This document shows, piece by piece, positions 11,568 through 22,905 of a DNA stretch of 64,000 bases (positions are counted from its first letter, which is position 1; each line of letters starts with the position of its first letter). The stretch is from Biscogniauxia marginata (taxonomy: Eukaryota; Ascomycota; Sordariomycetes; Xylariales; Xylariaceae), in assembly GCA_022695795.1 (NCBI GenBank), contig MU404076.1, positions 310,001-374,000 on the forward strand, read 5' to 3'. A program made the translations under genes and the position numbers. A model generated the notes under the pieces. It saw nothing but the letters and a program-made list of their open reading frames with translations. It was not told where the DNA came from and ran no database searches.

Positions 11568-12660
11568 TTATTGCTGTCCGACTTGTTGATAGCCCCCATA
11601 AGTACGATACGGATCTCCCGAGTTTCTATGCGGAGGCCTGGCAACCTCACTTCCTTCCAATTCCTGTACAGGCTGGAACCGCGCTGGAGCAGTCCGGTCG
11701 TGCATCTGCATCCAGTCGCTGCTGCTAAGATCCGATAACTGCGATACGTGGCCACTGTGGACATCACTCGGGGCCCACGACCCCGACCCGGGCGTGCGGG
11801 GACTCGATAGGGCTGGACTCCGGCTTTTCTGATGGGCGAAAATGCCCTGATTGGCGTGTGGCGAGGAGTTTATCGTCGCCGGGGTATTAGACAGCGTTTC
11901 TGTACAGATTGGATATCAGCTTTTTTTTGTTCCCCCTTTTTACAACAAGAATGTCCCAAATCAAATATGGGAGCGAGAAAGAGCTTCGCTCACCTTTGAC
12001 AAGACCTGGCGTCGTCGCCATTCCAGGCTGATCGTCGGCTCCTCCTCCGTCGGAATCGGGACACTCGCGCTTTTTCCGAGTCTCTTCCCTCCGCCTCCTC
12101 CAGAGGTAGATACCCAACACGGCAAGCAAAATCACAACACCGGCCATGCTGAGACCAACGATCAGGCCTGTCGAGTGAGTCGGACTCGACGTCCCCGCCT
12201 CCGTCTCCGTGGGACTCGGGCTTGAAGTCACGGTCTGGGTCGCCGCCGGGTTCGGGGTAGTGGAGGAGGATTCCGCCGCCGACGGCGACAGGAACTGCGC
12301 CGCGTTCTCCTCAATATCGCTGAGGCGCGCCGGGATCAGGTTGCCCTCCAGACAGCCACCGTTGCAAGGGTTGTTCTTGCAGCAGCCGATGAAGGGCGGC
12401 GTTGCGTCCATGCACGTGTACCAGTTTCTCTCGTCGTAGGGCTCGATACAGCTCTGCGGCAGGAATCCGCTGTACTTTGAGGCACTGAAGCTCGCCGGGA
12501 ACAGGGCATCACCCGAGCAATTGCCATCGAGGGCTCTGGAGCACGCTCCCGAGACGCAGCAGCCGATAAACCGGTAATCCGTGTCCTCGCAGATCTGGAC
12601 GTCTCCGTTGACAGGGCAAGAGAGACCGTAACGCACCCGGGGGTCGTCCTCGGTTGACAT
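11568..12660 (-). CDS. Single-pass plasma-membrane protein with two FIGCC cysteine modules
   Basis: Exons 12660-11994 and 11899-11568, with a 94-nt intron (GTGAGC donor, CTGTACAG acceptor), phase 1. The product is 332 aa. Residues 1-110 hold two cysteine-rich modules, each with an FIGCC core (residues 31-35 and 90-94) and further Cys (GACS, CNGGC). A Ser/Thr/Pro-rich stalk (about 128-163) follows. One hydrophobic segment (about 165-187) is followed immediately by a basic stop-transfer (WRRRREE), so the N-terminus should be outside and the C-terminus cytosolic. There is no cleaved signal peptide, so this looks like a reverse signal-anchor protein. The cytosolic tail in exon 2 is Ser/Pro-rich and ends GGYQQVGQQ. 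Proteins of this layout are common and uncharacterised in filamentous fungi; a surface sensor-like role is only a guess. Reading through the intron would give a wrong 257-aa C-terminus. Confidence 0.85.
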
Positions 12661-14456
12661 GGCTTATGTATATATAAGGAGAAAGAGAGACGAAATATAT
12701 GAATAATTCAGGTAGGGAGCCTCGCACGCGCGAATTGGTGGAGACGAAGTGTCAAGTTAGTATAGGCCAATGGATATTTGAATATAATTAATTGTTACCC
12801 GCCAGGCTGTCTCTCTCTCTCTCTCTTTTCTATAAACTCCCTTGTAAAATCATGTCTCCGGTGGTGGATAACCAAGGCAAAGTAGACAGACAAGAATGAA
12901 AGGGCAAGGCAGGGCAAGATAAGGCAAAGAAGGCGAAACGAACGAGAGAAGTAGAAAACCTCGAAGTGCAATTTCCAGAAGCAAACAAACAGCCTTCCCC
13001 CCTCTCCTCTCCTCTTCCCACCCTTCAGCTCCCCTCGAAGCGCAGTGAAACCACCTTTTCAATATTTGTAGCACCTTACTATCTTCTAGCCTTACCTTTC
13101 TTCTGCTTCCTCTCCTCTTTCTTTCTCCCCAGATTTACCGTTATAATTCACTAGTACGTTTTCTCATGTTCCACCCAAGTTCGTATGCGATCCCGCGTCC
13201 ATGTGACAGATCACTTTTATGGGCCTATGCAGCCCGCCACCCTGCAGTTGGTGCAAACACTACCACGAAGCTCAGGTCTCAGCCCTTCCTCTCCCTTCCC
13301 CTCCCTTCCCCTCCCCTTCTTCGAGAAAGAACATTGATTACTAGGTAACCGGTTCATTGTCTCCCCGTCTTTCTTCTCTCTTAAGAATGTGTTATTAGTG
13401 CCTCGCCTGGTGAGACTTCTATCTGACTTATCCTGTTATTATTTCCCGAAGACCTTAGACACCAGAGTACATTAGCGGTGTCATTACGTCGGGCAGCTGT
13501 ATAGGTACCTACCTTATGTACGTATTCATGCATATGCATCGCAACATCTCTTGGCCCCCATATATATTTGTTGCTAGTTGAACCAACTGCATGACTGGCA
13601 CGCAGCGAGATTGACCGGGCTCCATCACAATTTTTTGATCACCGTCTAGCTAATAAGAAAAATGTACACGGGGATTTAATCCTGATGCTAAGTTTTCACC
13701 GTTTTGGTGTGATGATATTCAGCTGCTACGTGGATCGGTTTAATTACCAGCCTGCTTTGCCTATGCCTCCCACACCTATTCTATATATAGTATGTTGGTT
13801 AACTAATATATTGCTACCAAACTGTAGAGTCAACTATAGCATAAAGCGACAATCTCCTGTATTCAATATCAGTCGTGATTTTCTATTTGCCTAGTCTAAA
13901 TGAGTAGTTCTCATTGCATATGATATGCCTCGTCTCCTTGATTTCTTTTCCTCCCCCTTCGAGATGATGGTAAAGTAAGCAAGTAAGCAAGAAACCTAGA
14001 CTCGCTCGGTCAAAAACAGCACTTTTGAATTAAACTATCACCAATGTAAGTAGCATGTTGCATTTGAGTTGCGTGGCGTGCACTTGTGCATGAATACTAC
14101 GACCGAGCGAACCTTTCTGGGGGGGGGGGGGGGGGACCGGCTGCCAGTTCCCTAGGTACGATCGACGTTAGGATCCGAATTGTCGGGTAAGTAGAACGCA
14201 ATTTTATAACGGGTCTGAAACTACTACGATTAAAATCAAGGGGGCGTCACCAGGGTATGTATGTATGGCCCAGTCTGCGCGAGAACCGCTTCAAGCTAGG
14301 TAGGTAAGTAGCTACTGGGACTCATGATCTCACCTCTGGATTATTCTACAATGTGTAGCTCTTCACAGTTTCTTGTGGTGTGCAAAGGTAGTCCTAATCA
14401 TAAGGAGATCCAAACTATACTACCTATTATAATGGTAGCATATCTCGTGGATACAA
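12661..14456. other. Intergenic, with CT microsatellite and G-run
   Basis: Contains a (CT)n microsatellite near 12810-12828, pyrimidine-rich stretches at 12990-13020 and 13280-13320 (CCCTTCCCCT-like repeats), and a 17-base G homopolymer at 14119-14135. The region just above 12660 is the promoter side of the FIGCC membrane-protein gene. No ORF has convincing coding character. Confidence 0.5.
14119..14135 (+). repeat. G17 homopolymer
   Basis: Seventeen uninterrupted G residues in an AT-rich intergenic region. The length may be affected by sequencing or assembly error. Confidence 0.9.
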
Positions 14457-15647
14457 ATGATTGATGAAATTATTATCAATTGTCTTCGGACGTTTGTCGA
14501 CTATATTCCTCTCAAAGACAAACCACGTCCGTTCAATTCCTTAAATGCACTACAGTCTACAGAGACATTTAGCAGGTTGACAAGATCAGGTATTCCTATA
14601 GAGTCTCCAAAGTACTTAGAGGATTGGATCGTAGATGAACACAAGGCGAAAAAGGCTATACGAGTATTTCACAGATTCATTATACAAGCAAGTGAAAGTG
14701 CTCCCTAGCAGAATCCCGCCCCACATGAAGTATCGTCAAAAGAGATACATTCATGACAACCATCCTCCAATATCCTACAATGGTGTTGCTACCCCCGAAA
14801 AACAACCTACGAGGTCTTCCAGAGCCACGTCATGATCAGTTACATAAGGACCCGAGAAGCAGGCACCCGAACCACACAAATCGTCACGATCCGTGAGTTC
14901 GTCCCTAAAGACACCTCTATCCTCAAAAATCCCGAAGAAAACGACCGAAGAGGAGCCTCCTCCTCCCACCACAAAGGTAAACACAAAGTTGCCTCTTATC
15001 ACGAAGCGAGTACAAACGCTTAGTCTGAGTTCGTCCTCGGTAGAACGAAATTCAAGTAACAAAAACATTCCCCATCTGAATCAAGACTCAGAAGGTCAAG
15101 AGGGAGATGGCCTCGAAAGTTAATGTGACACAATATCTAACAATAAATTCATCTTCGAATAATGAATCAACGGCCTCTCTCGAACGCGGCTAAGGTAGTG
15201 GCCAATTTCAATGACTACAAGAAATCCACGAAGAATCAAAAACTTTACAATATGGAATATATCCATCTTAAACTTCCTAATTCGTTCGACATTGGACGGT
15301 TCGTGACCATCGGTGCGTACGTCCGTTGGCGTAATATTCACTATTTTGCAGAATTAGTTCGCGAAGCGGCCAAAAAGAATCCAAGAGGATCATCATGGCA
15401 AATTCGACTTCCACCAACTTCGAGGATGTTCAAAATTTGGTAGCATTTCTTCTCGCTGCCCCCCGTGGGGGGCACCTTGTCCTTGTCCTTGAGAAAACCC
15501 AGAACGGCAATCCAGGACTCTTCGTTCGGCTCGGCCGGGCCCAACCCATCGATTTTCTACTCGTCTTCAAAGACGAGTGAGAAAACGATTTCTGCCAGTC
15601 ACGCCAAAAATGTGGCTATATCTACGATGTATTCTCGGACACTCTGA
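14457..15647 (+). pseudogene. Decayed protein-coding tract (frames interrupted)
   Basis: Several overlapping open frames on the plus strand look protein-like but are broken. They are 14457-14708, a Ser/Pro/Lys-rich frame at 14635-15123 interrupted by TGA and TAA near 14833-14850, 15162-15443 and 15395-15647. The product fragments include RPFNSLNALQSTETFSRLTRSG, an EEEPPPPTTK linker and IHYFAELVREAAKKN. The frame changes and in-frame stops suggest either a pseudogene or a multi-exon gene I could not assemble with good splice sites. One interrupting TGA would be CGA after reversing a C-to-T change, which would fit repeat-induced point mutation, but that is inference. The family is not recognised. 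Confidence 0.3.
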
Positions 15648-15770
15648 GAACTTCGATTTCAAGACACATATATTCAATTCTAGATTGTTGTCTATTTTTA
15701 CATCACGCTCCTCTAAGTCACCACGAACCTCCCCCACGAAAAAAATATATCATAAAAGCACGACTACAGA

Positions 15771-18294
15771 TTACTTCGTACTAACGCTTGGCGGGACATC
15801 TTTCTCCCCAGTGCCCCAAGTCGTACTCTCCTCGGGCCCTAGCGTGAGCTCGAGGGTGCCACCCTCGAGGAAGAAGCTGTGCGTCAGGTAGTTCCTGGTG
15901 TATTCCTCGCCGTTCAGCGTCGCGCTCTGGATATAGATATTACTGTATGCGGGGTCGAAATTGATGTTGGTTATGGTCGCCGTCTTGCCCGTCACGCGGT
16001 TGGTGATAGAGACGGAAGAGAAGAACGGCGGCGTGATGAAATAGACGTCCTGCCCTGGGTTCGGGAATATTCCCATCATCGAGAGAGCCACGAACGAGCC
16101 CATGGCGCCCGAGTCGTCGTTACCCGGAATTCCGGCAGTTGTTGTGTTGAACTGGCTCGGGATGTAGTAGTGGATCCGCTCGGCCGACTTGCCCGGGCGA
16201 CCGGCGTAGTGGTACTGATACACCGTAAGGAACGCTTGCTCGTCGCCGACGTAGAGTAGTCCGCTTTCGTGGAGGAAATCTAGGCGACTAACGAAAGTAT
16301 CGGGCCCACCAAGAGTTGTTATGAGAGCTGCCATATCGTGAGGCGCAAAAAAAGTGTAGAGCCAGGAGCCGCCCTCGTACGTCTCGTGGCCGTTGGAGTT
16401 GAGATAGCACTGATCAAATTCGAGGAGCGGAGAGCAGAAAATCGGATCCTGAAAACCAAATGTGCCGTTCAGATATTTGGGTTGAAGAAAACCAGTGAAC
16501 CCCGTATCTATACCATTGATATCAGAAGTCTGGTCGGGGTTGTACAGATTGATCCAGTTTTCGGAACGCTGGACATATTTCTCATAGTCCTCGCGGTTGC
16601 CTATCGCCTCTGCCATCTCGGCGATACAGAAATCGTTATAGGCATATTCTACTGTCCGGGATATACTTCGTGTGAAAAGGCCGTTGCCATACGGATCGAA
16701 ATCATCAGCTGGGATATACCCAAGCTTCTTCCAGCTGTGCAGCCCCCCGCGTCCCTCCAAGTCCCATACTTGAGGTTCCACTTCTGCGTCCTTGATTATA
16801 GCCTCATACCCAGTCTGCCAATCAACATCTTGCGTAATGTTTTTTAGAAATGCATCAACCAGGACAATGTCAGCGTTAGAGCCACCTTGCGTAAACCCTT
16901 TGCAAAGGGACATTCGGCAATCTGGTAGCCAACCTTCATGCCGGTATACATCGATGAGAGATCGGATCATCAATGTCTGAGAGTAAGGGTCTACTAGTGT
17001 AAGAAACGGGTGGATGCTCCGAAAAGAGTCCCATATGCAATAATAAGAATCGTAGTACGGCTCCTCGCTTTCCCAAAGAGGGTTTTCACCGGTATAGTCT
17101 TGCGGACTGATCATTGTCCTGTATACACCACTCCAAAAAATCGTCTGAAGGTCGGTGTCATTGAAACCAGTCGCGTCGATGCTGATCACCGAAAACTTAT
17201 CTTTCCATGCAGCTTCGGCTGTCGCTAGAGTATCGGGGAAGCTGAAATTTGGAATCTCCGTTTCAGCATTGTGGCACGCCTGATAAGCGCTTATAAACGA
17301 GACTCCAACACGGGCCATTATATGCTCGCCACTCTCGACCTCTTCGAACCATGTATATGTGCCCGCTGGTAGTGGAGGGCTGTTAACGTCTGGTTGGACT
17401 GTGATGTTCTTCGGCTTGCTACCACCCCGGTTGTTGATAAATACCCCAGTGTCTCGAATAGCATTTCCCTGGAAGTCGGCACAGAAGTGCAAAGTATATG
17501 TTCCAGAGCCAAAGCTGGGATCGAATGTTGCGGTCCCAGTCATTCGGCCGCTATCTGGATCGACAGATGCTGTGCCATTGCTGCGTGAGTCTGGCAAGTC
17601 GGTCAAATCCACAATGAATAGAGGGCTAAGTGGCCCATCCACAGTGGCATTTCCAGTAGCATTGCCGAAGAAAGTGAACTTGTAAAGTGCGGTATGATTC
17701 GAGGCGGTGATCTCTGCCTTCACTCCAGATTCTAGAGCAATAGTGAAATAGCCGGGGCGAGCAGAGACGCTCCCTTCTACAACGCGGACAGCACGACTAG
17801 TCTTTGGGAAAATGCAGCCGTTTATGGTGTCATTGTAACAGCCCGGGTATGGGAAGATTGGGAAATTGGCCAGGGAAGAAGCACCGCCAGTCCCCGAGTC
17901 GTGCATGTGTGAGAACCCCGTAACTGGACTTCCATTTGAAGCGTATCCTCCTTGGTTGTCCTCAGTTACATCGGGGACGGCTTTGGCCATGCCTATAAGA
18001 AATGTTAGCTCGGTTTCCCTACTACTAGTTGTAGTAGAAGTCGCTTTCAAGAAAAGAATCCATTCGTACCAAATGGCAATGTTGCTCCAGCGAAGACATG
18101 ACCTTTATCTCAGGTTAGTTGCAGTGGATGAGTAGCTTCTAAGAAAACGTACCGCCATTACGAGTGCCAATGAGAGGGTCAACGAAATAGTAGCCATTCG
18201 TAGAACTGTTAGCAAACCGAGGCAATAGTGTCCCATGAGAATAATCGACCAATGCAGTGAATAAAGTGTATAATAAACATGATCGAAGGGACAT
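15771..18294 (-). CDS. Glycoside hydrolase family 92 (alpha-1,2-mannosidase type), secreted
   Basis: Three exons: 18294-18153, 18102-18070 (only 33 nt) and 17992-15771. All junctions are in phase and total 2397 nt, giving 798 aa. The N-terminus (MSLRSCLLYTLFTALVDYS) is a signal peptide. The GH92 N-domain signature spans the three exons: DPLIGTRNGG, then HVFAGATLPFGMAKAVPD, then GGYASNGSPVTGFSHMHDSG. Further in are the family blocks FHGVYRT-like (FWSGVYRTMISPQD), the WDSFRSIHPF motif and HEGWLPDC, then the GGSNADIVLVDAF motif and a late GNDDSGAMGSF block. GH92 enzymes are calcium-dependent exo-alpha-mannosidases that trim N-glycans or fungal mannans; exact linkage specificity cannot be read from sequence. 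Many sequons suggest that the protein is itself glycosylated. A 10-bp inverted repeat (15849-15869) lies in the last coding part. No carbohydrate-active neighbours are present. Confidence 0.93.
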
Positions 18295-19804
18295 TTCGAG
18301 AAACCCGGAACGGATGTCACTCCGGACCTTGAACTATGAGGTTACTGAGCTATAGTGATTACCTAGTTTACTAGTAGACAAGAAGACCTATCCGGGAGGA
18401 AAGAAATTAGGAAGGATACCTATAAGGTAGTAGGAGGCTCACAGTTGCTGTGATAACGGGTGACACGACAGGGGGCTATGTGTCCATGATATCCGCGGTC
18501 TGCCTACCGTCTAAGCCATCTCATATACCGCTTGTTCAAGGTATATGTAAGCGAACCTGCTCCTCGGAGAAGTGATGTCCACTTCTTCTTTCATAGCCCG
18601 GTTGAGCTTCGGCCCCCATCCAGCAGCTTGAGTCAGGCGAGTACAGACTTGATCCATCCGCCGGTAAAGCGTTCCCGTCCGCATCTGCTAACTTGGCAGA
18701 CATCGTGGACTGCGGGGTTGGATGTGGAGAAGTGGGAATAGAGAAAGGAAAAGCTTGACTTCTCGGCACCTACTCACCGAGAAATGCGGGCAATGCGACA
18801 TTGATAGCCTCATAGGGAGGGGGAGAATTGATGTTAGCAGAACTTGCTAGAGAAGATATGTTGGAACTTGCCCAGGAAGGAAGGCAGTATTGGGATTACG
18901 ACCAATGATCGAATATGGGTGGACTAGACTAGAGGAAATGCAATTAGTCTCGGAACGCCTCTCTGATGAACTAAAAATCCGCGATATTAGGTTTGAGCGT
19001 TGTTCGACAATCGCATAGGATAGACTTGTGTATACATTGTCTGGCTGTAGAACCAAAGAGAAGAAAATGTAGTTGTAAAAGGGATGGTTCATTCAGGAAT
19101 CTAAGGATGACGAAATCTAGGCTAAGGCTAAATTCTCAGAAGTGGTCCGTGCCTTCCCACAACATATGTAAGTTGTTCTGGGGGATTCTTGAAAAAATAA
19201 TCTATGAGAACTGAGAATAAGCTCACAGCTAATGTTGACTTGAATTGAAATACACGGCTGCAGTTGTCAACCGTTATGGAGAGAGATGACAATGGTGAAT
19301 TGTTACGACTATAGAGCTAGGGAACTGTAACATTGTTACATGTAGCATGCAGTACCAGATGGTAAAGATTGTGAACTGCTACATGTACTAACCAACTAAG
19401 CTTTCCCACAATTAAGCCATTAATAAGGGTAGAAAAGCTCGGGGTGACTGGTACCCACTGATAAGCGATAACCTTCTACAAAGCGGACTTACCACGTTCC
19501 GTCACGTTTTCTCATTGGTTCAATTGGTCCCCGCGAGTGGAAGCTAGTCGGAAAGCTGCAGCGACAAGCAAAAAAAAATTTCGAGGCTCGAAATTCTGGG
19601 AGTATTGCCAGACCGTCGGTCAATCAATTCAACCAAAAAAAGTTTCCACGAAAGAAAACATACCGGCGCCCAATCCTTCTACCTAGGCCACGAAAAGCAA
19701 AAAACGAAATTACCTGATCCCCTCCGGTATACGCGCACAACAACCAAATAACTAGAACTTAGGAGAAGAAAAAAAAGAAAAAAAGAAAAAAAGAACAAGA
19801 AACA
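18295..19804. other. Divergent intergenic region (GH92 / NHP2)
   Basis: About 1.5 kb between the GH92 start (-) and the NHP2 start (+), so it must hold both promoters. Several ORFs of 70-80 codons occur but none is persuasive. The 60 bp before the NHP2 ATG is very A-rich, as expected for a fungal 5' UTR. Confidence 0.5.
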
Positions 19805-20683
19805 ATGGGGTCCACGAAGCCGGAGAAGAAGGAGAAGAAGGACAAGAAGCGCAGCGAGGCGGACGGCGTGACGAAGCCGAGCAAGAAGGACAAGAAGGAG
19901 AAGAAGGACAGCAAGAAGAAGGAGAAGCTCAAGAACGCCGTCAGCTCCGCCCTCGACGACGATACCACCGTCGCGGTGGTGAAGGAGGACGCCGCCGCCG
20001 CCACGAACGGAGAAGATAACACCGAGACTGCGACGACGACGACGACAAAAACACTGACCCCCGTCGTCGGCGCCCTCGTTCCCTTCGCGAGACCCCTGGC
20101 CGACGAGAAGGGCACCAAGAAGATCATGAAGACCGTGCGGAAGGGTACGTGTATCCCCTCCCCTTCTCCCCCCCCCCCCTACCCATCCCAATCCCATTCC
20201 CCATCCCCATGAACAATCCCACCTAAAACTAACCCCCAACCCCCCCTTTTTCTTTAAACAGCCGCGAAACACAAGACCCTGAAGCGCGGCGTAAAAGAGG
20301 TCGTCAAGTCCCTGCGCAAGTCCCCCGCCGCCGGCCCGGGCAACGCGGGCTTCCCGGGCGTCGTCGTCCTCGCCGGCGACATCAGCCCGATGGACGTCAT
20401 CAGCCACATCCCCGTGCTCTGCGAGGACGTCAACGCCCCCTACGTCTTCGTCTCGTCCCGCGCCGAGCTCGGCGCCGCCGGCAGCACCAAGCGCCCCACG
20501 AGCGTCGTCATGGTCACCGAGAGGCGCGCCGGCAAGGGTGGTGCTACTAAGGGCAAGGATGGCGCCGACAAGATCCCCGAGGAGGGCGAGGGCGAGGGCG
20601 ACGCGGAGGATTTCTCAGAGGCCTATAAGGATCTCGTTAAGCTCGTCCAGAAGGAGCAGCAGAAGCAGCTCAAGTTCACGTAA
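19805..20683 (+). CDS. NHP2: H/ACA ribonucleoprotein complex subunit NHP2
   Basis: Exons 19805-20144 and 20262-20683, phase 1, with a 117-nt intron (GTACGT donor, AAACAG acceptor). The product is 253 aa. The N-terminal third is a Lys/Glu/Asp-rich low-complexity extension (repeats of KKDKKEKK), followed by a Thr-rich segment. The L7Ae/NHP2 RNA-binding fold begins near residue 90 (FARPLADEKGTKKIMK). It contains the classic AAKHKTLKRGVKEVVKSLRK helix region, GVVVLAGDISPMDVISHIP, VLCEDVNAPYVFV and SRAELGAA. NHP2 binds H/ACA guide RNAs with the Cbf5 pseudouridine synthase, Nop10 and Gar1 in the nucleolus for rRNA pseudouridylation. Yeast Nhp2 is about 156 aa, so the length difference is the fungal N-terminal tail plus an acidic insert (GEGEGDAEDFSE) before the C-terminus. 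Confidence 0.95.
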
Positions 20684-21360
20684 AAAAGGGCCGGTCATCT
20701 TCCCGTAAATTTACTGTTGAAAGTTCCATTGAATGGTCCACGTTCTTGTTCTCGGGAAGCCAGCGGCCGTGAACAGGGACTCACGAAATTACTATTGGGA
20801 CTGGAGAGATATTCCTTCTATCCTGCTGCTCTCCTCCCGTTGACCTTTCGTCTCTTCATCTAAGGTCATTTCCCAAAGCAGTCATTCCATGAGGGCGGTA
20901 GCTTGTTGGCTGGTGTATAATACACTATATACACACACTTTGTTTTTGGGGGTTGGCTACATCAGGCGTAGCCACTTCTGGCGTTGGGGACAAAATTTAA
21001 TCATGATGCGTGTTATGGGATGAGATAAATATCATTCACAATGAAAAATACCAGAATCGCTCAAGTTTCCAAGGCACGGAGTGAGTTCCCTAACGAAAAA
21101 TCTGAACAAGACTTCTCTTATTATGTGTTCCAGAAGGGGCCACCAACAGACAATATCGTCCGAATACAGCGGTGGTGAAGATTAAATTGACCTAGGCTAG
21201 TAGCTATACAGAACCTTTCCGAATGCAATCGCCATCGTTCCGAGTACGTGGGACAACGAAAGGTGAGGAAAAGAGCCATTAATACAGACATCCGGTCCCC
21301 ATTTTTTCACTGCCTCGTCGAAATTACCACGAATCATCCGTCCCACCTCGTCTCAGAGCT
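20684..21360. other. Intergenic, 3' flanks of convergent genes
   Basis: Between the NHP2 stop (+) and the stop of the small membrane-protein gene (-). No supported ORF; presumably 3' UTRs. Confidence 0.5.
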
Positions 21361-22176
21361 TCAGTCGAAAGGATTGGTCCGGGTACCCCACCAGGTCAGG
21401 AACAGAGACAAGCCGACGGTCTCGAAGGCTTTGGCAGCGGCACTGACGGCGACGGTGTCGACGGCGCGCTTCTCGTTGAAGAGCTGGTTGAGGAACTGCA
21501 GAAGCTGCCGTGTTAGCATTTGATCTGTAGGCTGTCGCTGATACCTAGGTATATGGTTCACATGGAAAGGGGGAGGGAAGGAGGAGCGAAAGAAGGGGGG
21601 AGGCGCGTATTACCGTAGGAGCAGAAGTGGCGGCGAAGATGAGGCCACCGAGGTAGGCAGCGCCTTTATAGCTTAGGGTGCCGGTGGCGTTGATGAGGGC
21701 GCCGACGCCGTACGACTGCAGCGCGGAGCCGACCAGCGAGGAGCCCCAGGCGACAGCAGCCGAGGTAGCCTCCTTGCTGCGGATGAATTCCTCCTTGGTG
21801 TTGGCCAGCTTAGCTCTCTGGTATGTCTGCCCGAGGAGCGGCGTCAGGACTGTGATGATTTTTAAAGTGGTTAGTTATCAATAAGGCCGGCTGCTGTGCC
21901 AGAGGCTTGGGGGGCTTACCAGCTAGTTCAACACCATGGTTGAAGAAGGTACCCAGCGCGATGGCCGAGGGCTTTACGGGAGGGAGATCTAGGAGGAATA
22001 GGTTGTTAGCTATATCCAAATTGTTGGAAGAGTTGCGTATGAGATGTGAATAATGATATGATAATTTGTTAATGGCGCTGTTTTGAAGCTCAAAAGAGCT
22101 TCAAAATACCCATTGAACAGTTCCAGCTGATACGAGAGGCATCTAGGTATGAAAGGGACTTACAATGCAGAGCCAT
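21361..22176 (-). CDS. Small multi-pass membrane protein, DUF1761-like
   Basis: Four exons: 22176-22164 (13 coding nt), 21988-21920, 21849-21614 and 21495-21361, summing to 453 nt (150 aa) with every phase matching. The product begins MALHYLPPVKPS. It has hydrophobic segments near residues 13-30, 55-80 (WGSSLVGSALQSYGVGALI), 85-105 (AAYLGGLIFAAT) and 120-145 (AFETVGLSLFLTWWG). There is a charged loop between the first two (QTYQRAKLANTKEEFIRSKE). Length, the early Pro-rich start and the segment layout resemble fungal DUF1761-type proteins, whose function is unknown; that assignment is by recollection of layout, not motif proof. The 13-nt first coding exon is notable. A 20-bp perfect palindrome lies about 207 bp upstream of the ATG. 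Confidence 0.8.
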
Positions 22177-22382
22177 AATGAACAATTTGGTTGGTTGTTG
22201 TTGCTGATTGTTGATGGCGTGCTTGGAGTCAAGAGAATCAAACGTTGGCGAATTTGTAGATATGGCAACAACAGAAATTCCTTGATGTCGAGAGAGACGA
22301 GGTTTTTTTTCTGAGAAGAGTTTTCTTTATAGCACGGGGGGAAGGAAGAAAGAACAGTCAATGTGTAAAACCGATGACGAAA

Positions 22383-22402
22383 CCTAGGCTTCGAAGCCTA
22401 GG
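22383..22402. promoter_or_regulatory. 20-bp perfect palindrome upstream of the DUF1761-like gene
   Basis: CCTAGGCTTCGAAGCCTAGG reads identically on both strands. It lies about 207 bp upstream of the ATG at 22176. Such perfect dyads often bind dimeric regulators, but no known consensus is assigned. Its outer halves are CCTAGG, which also occurs in the dispersed ACCTAGGT motif of this genome. Confidence 0.45.
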
Positions 22403-22850
22403 AACAAGGGAAAGTCCGGAGTAGGTATTCCACAGCAACGAGCATGCCAGGTACCTCAGGTACGTCTTGAGCGTATATTCTACCTGTTCCCTACCTTGTC
22501 TACCTCCTAGAGGCGGTACATAGGTACACATTCAGAAAAGCAAACATCCGCATCGCGTCATACCTGTATCATTCAAGCGTGGACTCTTGTCTACTTACTT
22601 AAGGTGAAAGCTTCTTGGGCTAACGGTGACGTAATTGATATCGAAATCGTGTAACATAACTTAGGTAGGTAGGTAGGTATTTTTATGAGATTCGCGAATC
22701 GCCCTGCAGATCTTTTGGGAGTGGTCCTCCCGGGGCAGCGGGGGTCTGGGCAGCATCTCTACACTGGAAAGCAGAATTATGTAAGTGATTACGGCCAGAG
22801 CTGTTAACGTGGGCACGAAGTGAAGTTACAGGCTTATGGTATTTCTGCAA

Positions 22851-22905
22851 AGCATCGGCATCCCCTAATCGGGGTGGGGTTCCGTTCCCCACTCAAGCCG
22901 ATGCT
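22851..22905. other. Inverted repeat able to fold as a three-way junction
   Basis: Outer arms AGCATCGGC (22851-22859) and GCCGATGCT (22897-22905) pair perfectly over 9 bp. Inside are two further hairpins: CCCC/GGGG (22862-22865 with 22871-22874, 5-nt loop) and GTGGGG/CCCCAC (22874-22879 with 22887-22892, 7-nt loop; G22874 could pair in either). As RNA or extruded DNA this would form a compact three-way junction of 55 nt. It lacks tRNA consensus boxes and hammerhead core motifs. Nature unknown: structured RNA, regulatory cruciform or end of a small mobile element. Confidence 0.4.

Noticed and set aside
19679..20407. 242-codon minus-strand frame opposite NHP2
   Set aside because: Leu/Gly/Arg-rich antisense shadow; NHP2 on the plus strand has the full L7Ae signature.
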